Source: Candidatus Bathycorpusculum fermentans
GTDB lineage: Archaea > Thermoproteota > Bathyarchaeia > Bathyarchaeales > Bathycorpusculaceae
Length of the DNA: 6,546 nucleotides
Reading direction: 5' to 3'
Assembly (NCBI GenBank): GCA_009787175.1
Contig: WRGM01000087.1
Location: forward strand, 1 to 6,546
Shown here: positions 1 through 5,528 of the stretch, piece after piece
Numbering within the stretch: the first letter of the stretch is position 1
Layout: every line of letters starts with the position of its first letter
Translations under genes and position numbers: made by a program
The notes under the pieces: model-generated
Database searches by the model: none
What the model saw: the letters and a program-made list of their open reading frames with translations, nothing else
Told to the model about the DNA's origin: nothing

Positions 1-316
1 TACCTGATACAACACCAAAATTTGACACCCTACAAGGAGCTGTATACAACTACCTTGAACATTCAAATTCTTAAGTTAATCCGCTATACCTACAACACCA
101 CTATAGAGAGATACATCATGTACTGCATAACCTCCAATAGCATAAATTTTTCCATCAACAGCAACAACACCCAAACTCGCCCGTGCTTGACTCAATGGCG
201 CTTTTGTATTCCAAGAATTTTCAACTAATTCTGAGGCTGAAACAGAACTAAACACTGCTGTAAACAAGCTAAGTAATAAGATGGAAAGTAACATTAAAGG
301 AAAAGAATTTACGCAT
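1..316 (-). pseudogene. Kelch-repeat secreted protein, 5' part, frameshifted (runs off left edge)
   Basis: This is the beginning of an exported kelch-repeat (beta-propeller) protein. An ATG at 316 opens with Met-Arg-Lys-Phe-Phe. After about seven codons the frame must shift by one surplus base (near 295-298) to reach a hydrophobic stretch (LLSILLLSLFTAVF) and a likely signal-peptidase site after SVSA. A first kelch repeat follows, with KAPLSQAR, then GVVAVDGKIYAIGGY, the usual diglycine kelch blade. That frame stops at 76-78. A second repeat-like segment (APCRVSNFGVVSG) reappears in another frame down to the window edge, with further stops between. A TATA-like box lies about 35 bases upstream of the ATG at 316, which supports that start over the internal ATG at 294. 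At least two frame breaks and a nonsense codon point to a decaying gene. The remainder is outside the window. The kelch assignment is fairly secure; pseudogene status depends on sequence accuracy. Confidence 0.65.
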
Positions 317-347
317 ATACAGTCGCCAGCAACGTTTATGTTTTTTT

Positions 348-360
348 TATTTAAAGGTTT
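348..360 (-). promoter_or_regulatory. Archaeal TATA box with BRE for the left kelch gene
   Basis: On the minus strand the sequence reads AAAACC followed by TTTAAATA, a good match to an archaeal BRE plus TATA element. Transcription would be expected to start about 25 bases downstream, near 326, which leaves a leader of about 10 bases before the ATG at 316. The promoter looks intact although the gene behind it is broken. Confidence 0.45.
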
Positions 361-401
361 TGTAAATTTCTCTAATTCAGCGTTACAAAAGGTAAAAGCA
401 G

Positions 402-415
402 TTTTTTTAAAAAAA
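402..415. terminator. T7A7 palindrome, possible bidirectional poly-T terminator
   Basis: Seven T are followed directly by seven A, a perfect 14-base palindrome. On the minus strand the T7 run begins just before, and contributes to, the stop codon (407-409) of the decayed 407-1152 gene. Archaeal RNA polymerase often terminates at oligo-T tracts, so this is a plausible terminator for that gene and could act on both strands. No hairpin with a loop is needed or seen. Confidence 0.4.
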
Positions 416-1152
416 TGTTATATACCAAATAGGGTAAGGGTACACATGATGTGTAGTGTTATAAGGATACGGTAGACCATTTGAAGAAGTAGGAATACTA
501 CCTGTAACAGTAAGAAAAGCCATGTTATTTCGATATGCTTTTTCAGCTATTACTGTCGCCAAGTTCGCCAACCTGCAAATGAAGGGGAACCAACTTTCCA
601 GATAAAAACAGGTGAACTAAAATTTTTACCCTGTAGTTTTTTAGTAGTTCCAGTTCTTTTTTTGCTCTTTCAACAATTTCACCTGTAAACAGTTTTATAG
701 CTATACATTCACCGAATTTTACAGAATAAAAGTCTGTTGAAATTTCAACTATTTCTTGTAGTAATTCGGCGCATTCCTGGTTAGTTAATTGGTGTCGTTG
801 AGTTTTTTCGATTTTTTCTACAACCTCTACTGTAAAATATGGTGTTTGCTGGTCTTTTTAACAATGATTTTTGTATGTAACTCTGTTAACGAGACAAACG
901 GGTTATTGTATGATACCATCTGTGACATAGCCCTTGGAATAGTTATACCAGTGACTGGGCATATATTTATTGATGGTACTATTGAATCAGAGTTTTTAAG
1001 CGTAGCATCACGGTCATTAATTATCAAGGGTACACTCATTGTTGTTCAGCCATTGTTATTGTGCTATTTTCATTTATTGCCGTTTTCCACTTAGAACTTA
1101 ACTCGGATGAGCCGAAACCAAAACGAGCAAAAATTCTGTACAATTTACACAT
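407..1152 (-). pseudogene. Unrecognised protein of about 249 residues, broken by four one-base gaps
   Basis: Five minus-strand segments in successive frames join into one protein-like sequence. Segment 1 starts at an ATG (1150-1152, MCKLYRIFARFGFGSSELSS) and stops at 1036-1038. Segment 2 (from 1039) contains CPVTGITIPRAMSQMV and TELHTKIIVKKTSK. Segment 3 (about 845-640) contains TPYFTVEVVEKIEKTQ and YSVKFGECIAIKLFTGEIVE. Segment 4 contains LQGKNFSSPVFIWKVGSPSF. Segment 5 contains LANLATVIAEKAYRNNMAFL and ends YPIWYITFF at the stop 407-409. Each junction (near 1037-1041, 845-847, 637-642 and 572-576) needs one extra base. With four added, the length becomes exactly 250 codons, and no nonsense codon remains in the composite frame. 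I do not recognise the family. No signal peptide or membrane segment is evident; the sequence looks like a soluble mixed alpha/beta protein. Either it is a recently decayed gene, or the assembly has homopolymer indels. The plus-strand frame 789-1094 is its antisense shadow. Confidence 0.6.
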
Positions 1153-1194
1153 GATTTTACTCGTAAGATACTAACGTGCGGGTTAATCCAACAG

Positions 1195-1204
1195 AATATA
1201 AAAA
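1195..1204. promoter_or_regulatory. TATA-like element between divergent genes
   Basis: The minus strand reads TTTTATATT, placing a predicted start near 1175 and a leader of about 20 bases before the ATG at 1152 of the decayed gene. The plus strand reads TATAAAAA here, which could also serve the plus-strand nucleotidyltransferase operon, but with a long leader of about 130 bases. The minus-strand assignment fits better. No decisive BRE is visible. Confidence 0.3.
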
Positions 1205-1238
1205 CATATTAGACAAACTAACGTCACTTGTTTGTAGT

Positions 1239-1258
1239 GTTAATTTATGTTAATTAAA
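1239..1258 (+). repeat. Tandem decamer GTTAATTTAT / GTTAATTAAA upstream of the NT-A operon
   Basis: Two 10-base units that share GTTAATT and differ at two positions lie head to tail, one helical turn apart. A related GTTAAC follows at 1267-1272. The region lies between divergent genes, so a regulator site or an AT-rich promoter element is possible. With such AT-rich sequence, chance is also a fair explanation. Confidence 0.2.
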
Positions 1259-1341
1259 GGATATCTGTTAACGTGTTACATTTAAGGTGGACATGGCGTG
1301 TTTGTTGCAATATGTTTTTTAATGTTTTTAATTTTTTGTTA

Positions 1342-1348
1342 GGGTGAT
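1342..1348 (+). promoter_or_regulatory. Shine-Dalgarno site that decides the NT-A start
   Basis: GGGTGAT is complementary to the 16S rRNA tail and ends four bases before the ATG at 1353. The alternative in-frame starts GTG 1344 and ATG 1347 lie inside this site, which makes them unlikely. Confidence 0.5.
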
Positions 1349-1352
1349 GTTT

Positions 1353-2384
1353 ATGGTAGTTGAGAATTGGGTTCCAATGGATGGGGATACTTTTGTTACT
1401 AGTGATGGTTTCATAATGAATACGTTTGGTTATGAGCATCCTGGGGCTCAGTTGTTTGCGTTTCTTAAGTATATTCCAGCTAAGTATAAGGATATGTTTA
1501 ATGTTGAGATGCTTGAGCGTACTTGGATGTATAAGCAAACTGAGTTGTTTCGTGCAGAGAAGCTCTATACTGCAAAAAACTATCAGACATTTATTGAAGC
1601 TTTTCGGAAAAACTTTCCCGATTATCTTTTCTATGACGAAAATCGGGGTAAAGAAATAATTGCGGCTCCTTTAAATCGTATTGAAGAGGTTTTTATACCA
1701 AGAAACCGTCTGGTTTGGTTGCAGAATTTGTCAGTGCGTGATGAGCTTCAAAATAAGGCGTTGGATCTTGTTGAGTTAATTAGTAATGAGTCGGGTGTGG
1801 CTACTTCTGATTTGGGTTTGCATGGTTCATTAGCTCTTAATATGCATGCGCCGCATTCGGATATTGATCTTGTAGTGTATGGTACGGATAATTTTCGTCA
1901 TGTGGAGGCGGCTATTGAGAGGCTGGTAAATTCTGCAAAGTTGTCGTATATTGTTGGTAATAGGTTGGATGCGGCTCGTAAGTTTCAGGGGCGTTATTTT
2001 GGTAAGATTTACATGTATAATGCTACGCGTCAGTTTGAGGAAGTTGTTGTAAAGTTTGGTCAATATAGGTATACGCCGCTTATGTCGGTGCGTTTTCAGG
2101 CTCTTGTAGATAGTGACCGGGAGACTATGTATCGTCCGGCGACTTACAAGATTTCGGGGTATAAGCCCTTAGATGTTGCGTCTGAATTGTCTGCTGAAAA
2201 GGTTCCAACGCAAGTGGTGTCAAATATTGGTTGTTATCGTAATATTGCTAAGCAGGGTATGGAGATTAAGGTTTCAGGTAGACTTGAAAAGGTAGAGTCT
2301 ACTTTAAATGGTCAGGTTTTCTATCAGGTTGTTGTGGGGTCGGCTACGTCGGAGGAAGAGTACATTTGGCCTGTGAGCATTTGA
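1353..2384 (+). CDS. NT-A: DNA polymerase beta-like nucleotidyltransferase, divergent paralogue
   Basis: The predicted product is a 343-residue soluble protein. The central motif GLHGSLALNMHAPHSDIDLV (from about residue 155) is the hG[GS]x(9-13)DhDh signature of the pol-beta nucleotidyltransferase superfamily, with Gly158-Ser159 and the metal-binding pair Asp170/Asp172. The N-terminal module (about 1-125) matches NT-B and NT-C around the phrases FGYEHP and NFPDYLFYDE. The C-terminal module (about 255-335) shares a beta-rich pattern with NT-C, ending GRLEKVESTLNGQVFYQVVV. The superfamily transfers nucleotidyl groups to proteins, RNAs or small molecules; the acceptor is unknown here. Compared with NT-C it has lost the FTPC and SFRGRFCEQ motifs, so it may have a changed substrate. 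A Shine-Dalgarno site four bases upstream supports the ATG at 1353. It is first in an operon with NT-B, whose start overlaps its end. Fold confidence is high; function is unknown. Confidence 0.88.
   Translation: MVVENWVPMDGDTFVTSDGFIMNTFGYEHPGAQLFAFLKYIPAKYKDMFNVEMLERTWMYKQTELFRAEKLYTAKNYQTFIEAFRKNFPDYLFYDENRGKEIIAAPLNRIEEVFIPRNRLVWLQNLSVRDELQNKALDLVELISNESGVATSDLGLHGSLALNMHAPHSDIDLVVYGTDNFRHVEAAIERLVNSAKLSYIVGNRLDAARKFQGRYFGKIYMYNATRQFEEVVVKFGQYRYTPLMSVRFQALVDSDRETMYRPATYKISGYKPLDVASELSAEKVPTQVVSNIGCYRNIAKQGMEIKVSGRLEKVESTLNGQVFYQVVVGSATSEEEYIWPVSI
2351..2384 (+). promoter_or_regulatory. Overlapping stop/start region and ribosome site coupling NT-A to NT-B
   Basis: GGAGG at 2351-2355 lies ten bases before a TTG at 2366. 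A second in-frame TTG at 2381-2383 overlaps the NT-A stop (TGA 2382-2384) as TTGA, the non-ATG equivalent of the classic ATGA coupling overlap. Aligning NT-B with NT-C places the family N-terminus at 2381, whereas ribosome-site spacing favours 2366. Either start implies translational coupling of the two genes. Confidence 0.5.
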
Positions 2385-3457
2385 GGCTTCGTGACCGTGA
2401 TAGTGTTCTTACCTGTGAGGGTTTGCTTTTTAGGGTTTTTGGTTATAATCATCCCTCTAATGTGTATCTCTGTGATGCAGAATATGCTTCGGCGGAAATT
2501 TTTCAGTCCCCTGATCCTCGAGCGCCAAGAGAGGGGGAAAATGGTCTTTTTTATAAATTTTATAATGATGAGGGTATGAAGCTTGTTGCTAAGAATTATC
2601 CGCGGTACATATTTTTTCATGAAATGCTTGGCTTAGAGCTTGTAGGTATTTCTGAGAAAGATGTTTTTAAAGTCCACAGGCCTCAGGAGCGTCTTGTTGA
2701 ATTGTTAAAGCAGGGTCCAACTGATGAGTTGCTTGCTGCTATGGAGCGGGTTTTGAAAATTGTTACGTCTCATTCAGGGCTTTCAACGGGTGATTTTGGT
2801 GTTTTTGGCTCCATGCTGCATGCGTTTCATCATCCTAAATATTCTGATATAGATTTTACCGTTTATGGTAAAGAGCAAAATGCTAAAATGCGCAAAACCC
2901 TTCAGGCGCTCTACAGTGATAAATCTTCGGGGTTAAGTAACGAGTTTGCCTCTGACCATGTCATGGATGGGAAACTGTGGCTTTTTACTAATTTTGATGT
3001 TAAAGATTTTATTTGGCATCAACGGCGGAAGCAGATTTACGGACTCTATGACGACCGGAAGCATAGTGGTAGAGTTATTAAAGCGGAATTTGAACCGGTT
3101 AAAGCGTGGAATGAGATTATAAACGAGTACAATCCACGACACTGTATTACTAGAAGAGGCTGGGTTAAAATTAAGGCGCGTGTAACATCAGATGACGACG
3201 GTCCATTCATCCCCTCCGTTTACGGCATTGAGCCTTTAGAAGTTTTAGAAGGCCCAAGGGCGGCGGGGGAAGTTACACGGGTATTCTCATACATGGAAGA
3301 GTTTCGGCAGCAGGTGCATAAGGATGAGATTGTAATTATTGAGGGAAATTTGGAGGAGGTTCAAACGCCTGAGCCAGGAGCTGAGGGCTGCTTCTATCAG
3401 GTTACCTTGACCTATTGCTCACGTTATTATGATCAGGTTTTGAGGGCTTTGCATTAA
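2366..3457 (+). CDS. NT-B: DNA polymerase beta-like nucleotidyltransferase, second divergent paralogue
   Basis: The product has 363 residues from TTG 2366, or 358 from TTG 2381; there is no ATG near the start. The catalytic motif GVFGSMLHAFHHPKYSDIDF (from about residue 145) has Gly148-Ser149 and Asp161/Asp163, with one residue more between GS and DxD than in NT-A or NT-C. The order of modules is the same as in its paralogues. The N-terminal domain carries FGYNHP and NYPRYIFFHE, then comes a linker ending RPQERLVEL, the nucleotidyltransferase core, and a C-terminal beta-rich module with FIPSVYGIEPLEVLEGP and EGNLEEVQ. The Cys of the SFRGRFCEQ-like region of NT-C is replaced (FSYMEEFRQQ), so this copy also looks specialised. 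It is the second gene of a two-gene operon, with its start overlapping the end of NT-A. Its stop shares the TTAA at 3454-3457 with the convergent NT-C, leaving no room for a dedicated terminator. Enzyme class is well supported; substrate is unknown. Confidence 0.88.
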   Translation: MACEHLRLRDRDSVLTCEGLLFRVFGYNHPSNVYLCDAEYASAEIFQSPDPRAPREGENGLFYKFYNDEGMKLVAKNYPRYIFFHEMLGLELVGISEKDVFKVHRPQERLVELLKQGPTDELLAAMERVLKIVTSHSGLSTGDFGVFGSMLHAFHHPKYSDIDFTVYGKEQNAKMRKTLQALYSDKSSGLSNEFASDHVMDGKLWLFTNFDVKDFIWHQRRKQIYGLYDDRKHSGRVIKAEFEPVKAWNEIINEYNPRHCITRRGWVKIKARVTSDDDGPFIPSVYGIEPLEVLEGPRAAGEVTRVFSYMEEFRQQVHKDEIVIIEGNLEEVQTPEPGAEGCFYQVTLTYCSRYYDQVLRALH

Positions 3458-4473
3458 ACTGTTTCAAGGGTCAGGTAGTCGTCTGGTTTGCTGCCTAAGA
3501 GTAGGCGGTAGTATTTTTCGCCGTTTTTATTGTTTATTACCTGCTCCATTTTTCCTTGAGCAGCTATATTTTCGCCGTTTTCGGCTTGTTCGCAGAATCT
3601 ACCGCGAAATGATGACACTTCCCTTATTGGGGTAAGGTTTGGTCCTTTTGTGATTTTTACGTTTTCTATTTGGTAACTACATGGTGTGAAGAGTGCTTGT
3701 GTTTTATTGCTTATTTTTGCTCTGATTGTTGCATATCCGACAGTGCTATAGGATATGTCGCCGTATTGTTCAGAGAGTTCATGCCAGTCTTTTACGAAGC
3801 GGACAAAACTGTCGACGTCTTGATACATGCCCTGTAGAGCTTTTCGTTTTTCTACTTTTTGAAAGTCTTCAAAGCTCATATGGGTATCTTTTGAGCGAAA
3901 ATCATACAGATTTTTCAGTTCTTCTGTAGTGTAAGCTCTATAGCGGGTATGGTTTTCTTTGAGCATTTGCTGCATGGCGGCGTAGGCTTTGCGTGAGTTT
4001 TCTTCGCCGTAGATTAGCAGGTCAATGTCTGAGTTTTTTGTTGTTAAATCTGCAAGAATGGAGCCTGAAACGCCAATAGCACTCCATGGGATATTGGCAA
4101 TTTGTTGCAGGTCTGTGGCGAATTGTAATGCTTTTTCTTCAAGAATGTTTTCTGGTTTACTTACGCGGAGGTTGGCTATTTTTTCTTGCGGCTTAAAATG
4201 TTGAATTATTTCATCTATGGGAACCTCGCAGAGGGTTTCGCCGAAAACCTCATCGTAGGTTATTAAATGGGGTAGATGTTCTTGTAGGAAAATGTGTCTG
4301 TCGCTAAGGCTGTAGACTTTGTCATAGGTCATTTTTTTGTTGTCGCGTGATCCTTTGGGGTTTGGGATGTAGCGTGGATATGCTATGATTTTGTCTTTTG
4401 GATGTATTAGTCCTTTTACGTCAAATATTACGTTGCTTTTGTGTTGGATAAAGTCGCCTTCGCGGGCTAGCAT
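3454..4473 (-). CDS. NT-C: predicted archaeal nucleotidyltransferase, most canonical copy
   Basis: The product has 339 residues from ATG 4473. This copy best resembles what I remember of the archaeal 'predicted nucleotidyltransferase' family (COG1665 from memory, to be verified). It starts MLAREGDFI, then FDVKGLIHPKDKIIAYPRYI at 17-36, the core GVSGSILADLTTKNSDIDLL at 134-153 (Gly137-Ser138, Asp149, Asp151), MSFEDF at 199-204, VRFVKDW at 224-230, and a C-terminal module with FTPCSYQIENV and SFRGRFCEQA. The wider frame opens at a TTG (4518), but the ATG at 4473 is preferred. It has AGAGG six bases upstream, it begins where the family begins, and the shared TATA box lies at the TTG. It is divergent from the citG-like gene across a 68-base gap and convergent with NT-B with a 4-base overlap. 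Nucleotide transfer is inferred from the fold; the acceptor is unknown. Confidence 0.9.
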   Translation of the reverse strand: MLAREGDFIQHKSNVIFDVKGLIHPKDKIIAYPRYIPNPKGSRDNKKMTYDKVYSLSDRHIFLQEHLPHLITYDEVFGETLCEVPIDEIIQHFKPQEKIANLRVSKPENILEEKALQFATDLQQIANIPWSAIGVSGSILADLTTKNSDIDLLIYGEENSRKAYAAMQQMLKENHTRYRAYTTEELKNLYDFRSKDTHMSFEDFQKVEKRKALQGMYQDVDSFVRFVKDWHELSEQYGDISYSTVGYATIRAKISNKTQALFTPCSYQIENVKITKGPNLTPIREVSSFRGRFCEQAENGENIAAQGKMEQVINNKNGEKYYRLLLGSKPDDYLTLETV

Positions 4474-4501
4474 GCTATGCCTCTTTTGTGATAGTTTTTT
4501 T

Positions 4502-4522
4502 ACATAACGTTTAAACAATTCG
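4502..4522. promoter_or_regulatory. Shared bidirectional promoter with palindromic TATA core GTTTAAAC
   Basis: The only TATA-like element in the 68-base gap between NT-C and the citG-like gene is the perfect palindrome GTTTAAAC (4509-4516). Purine/A-rich BRE-like hexamers flank both sides: ACATAA reading plus and ACGAAT reading minus, each five of six to RNWAAW. Starts about 25 bases away would lie near 4537 on plus, which is five bases before ATG 4542 and so a nearly leaderless mRNA. On minus the start would lie near 4487, a leader of about 14 bases containing the AGAGG of NT-C. The geometry fits both genes. Confidence 0.5.
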
Positions 4523-4541
4523 TATTCTTTCAGAATAGTTC

Positions 4542-5528
4542 ATGTCATATATTGTTCAAAATTGTCAGAGTGCAGTGGATATTAGTCGGTGTTTACAGTT
4601 GGCGGTTTTGCTTGAAGTTAGTGCTGATAAACCGGGTAATGTGAATTTTATGTCCAGTTTTGAGGGTACATGTAAGGAGCATTTTTTAGCTTCAGCTGTG
4701 GCGGCTGGTCCAGTGTTTCAAGAGGCTGCATGGCGAGGCAGGCAGATTGCATATGGGGAACGGGCGGTTAACGATGTAGGTTTAGGGGAGCTTGTAAAGT
4801 TAGGCGTTAAAGAAGTTATGAGCTGGCAACATGGCGGTAACACCATTTTAGGCACTATTATGCTATTTATGCCCATAGCCGTAGCAGCAGGCATGATAAC
4901 GACGACTATTGCAAATGGAAACGTAAGTGGTAAGGGAAGCGTGGTGGGTGGTTTAGGGTTTTTGCGTGAGAATATTAACAGGATTATTTATGCTTCAACA
5001 GCTATAGATGCCGTTCATCTCTATGAGGCTATAGATATTGCCATGCCAAATGGGTTAAATCAGGCTCCGGATTTGAGTGTTAATGACCCGACGTCGAAGC
5101 AGCGTTTGATAGATGAAAATGTTACTCTTTATCAAGTGTTTGATATAGCTAAGGATTATGATGATATATGTAGCGAGTTGGTGCATAATTATCCTATTAC
5201 TTTTGAGGAGGCATATCCCTATTTATCAGAGCAGCTAGGGAAAGCGGATGAGAACGCGGCTGTTGTGAACACTTTTCTTAGGATTCTTGCTAATCATCCA
5301 GACACATTCATAGCTAGAAAGGCTGGAGCGACAAAAGCAAAAGAAATCTCTACAGAAGCCAAAGACGTATTAGATTTAGGAGGCGCTAGTACCGTTGAGG
5401 GTAAATTGGCTATAGAGAAATTTGACTATAAATTGCGTAAAGAGGGAAATCATTACAATCCTGGAACTACAGCAGACCTTACCGCAGCGGCACTAGCACT
5501 TTGCACCCTAAACGGATATAGACCATAA
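4542..5528 (+). CDS. CitG/MdcB-like triphosphoribosyl-dephospho-CoA synthase family protein (archaeal type)
   Basis: The product has 328 residues and is soluble. Family motifs occur in order: EVSADKPGNVN at 25-35 (the KPG substrate loop), HGGNTILGTIMLF at 97-109, TAIDAVHLYEAIDIA at 153-167, DTFIARKAG at 254-262, and NPGTTADLTAAALAL at 306-320. These are hallmarks of the CitG/MdcB family. In bacteria its members join ATP and 3'-dephospho-CoA into 2'-(5''-triphosphoribosyl)-3'-dephospho-CoA with release of adenine, the prosthetic-group precursor of citrate lyase and malonate decarboxylase. Archaeal members usually lack those enzymes nearby, and none is visible here, so the exact product is uncertain. 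No Shine-Dalgarno site precedes ATG 4542, which fits leaderless initiation from the shared TATA element. Its partner may be the divergent NT-C. The 3' end overlaps the convergent kelch frame by 21 bases, but the conserved NPGTTAD motif close to the C-terminus shows that this gene is complete. Family assignment is strong; reaction is inferred. Confidence 0.88.
   Translation: MSYIVQNCQSAVDISRCLQLAVLLEVSADKPGNVNFMSSFEGTCKEHFLASAVAAGPVFQEAAWRGRQIAYGERAVNDVGLGELVKLGVKEVMSWQHGGNTILGTIMLFMPIAVAAGMITTTIANGNVSGKGSVVGGLGFLRENINRIIYASTAIDAVHLYEAIDIAMPNGLNQAPDLSVNDPTSKQRLIDENVTLYQVFDIAKDYDDICSELVHNYPITFEEAYPYLSEQLGKADENAAVVNTFLRILANHPDTFIARKAGATKAKEISTEAKDVLDLGGASTVEGKLAIEKFDYKLRKEGNHYNPGTTADLTAAALALCTLNGYRP

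Noticed and set aside
22..475. Plus-strand small frames at 22-228 and 281-475
   Set aside because: The first is antisense to the kelch coding sequence; the second crosses a promoter, a homopolymer palindrome and the end of the pseudogene. Neither has protein-like composition or a ribosome site.
827..1039. Minus-strand 70-codon frame as an independent small gene
   Set aside because: Its upstream and downstream neighbours in adjacent frames extend it smoothly, so it is the second segment of the 407-1152 pseudogene.
789..1094. Plus-strand open frame of about 100 codons with a hydrophobic N-terminal half
   Set aside because: It is antisense to the frame-shifted minus-strand gene, whose five segments read much more like a real protein. 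It has no ribosome site or TATA element at a sensible distance.
1293..1322. Nine-codon frame (MACLLQYVF) after AAGGTGG, a possible leader peptide for NT-A
   Set aside because: The spacing from the ribosome-like site is only two or three bases, the transcript start is unknown, and no attenuator structure follows. Chance is the simpler reading.
1254..2620. Minus-strand frames at 1254-1538, 1830-2063 and 2324-2620
   Set aside because: They are shadows opposite the NT-A and NT-B genes, which have intact catalytic motifs.
1353..4473. CCA-adding enzyme, or MNT/HEPN-type toxin-antitoxin nucleotidyltransferases
   Set aside because: MNT proteins are far shorter and have a HEPN partner, which is absent. 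The three-module layout around a central DxD does not match what I know of archaeal CCA enzymes, whose catalytic motif is near the N-terminus.
4474..4518. TTG at 4518 as the start of NT-C
   Set aside because: It overlaps the shared TATA box and adds 15 residues not seen in the family pattern. The ATG at 4473 has AGAGG six bases upstream.
4542..5528. Part of a citrate lyase or malonate decarboxylase operon
   Set aside because: No lyase, decarboxylase, carrier-protein or transporter subunit is visible on either strand.
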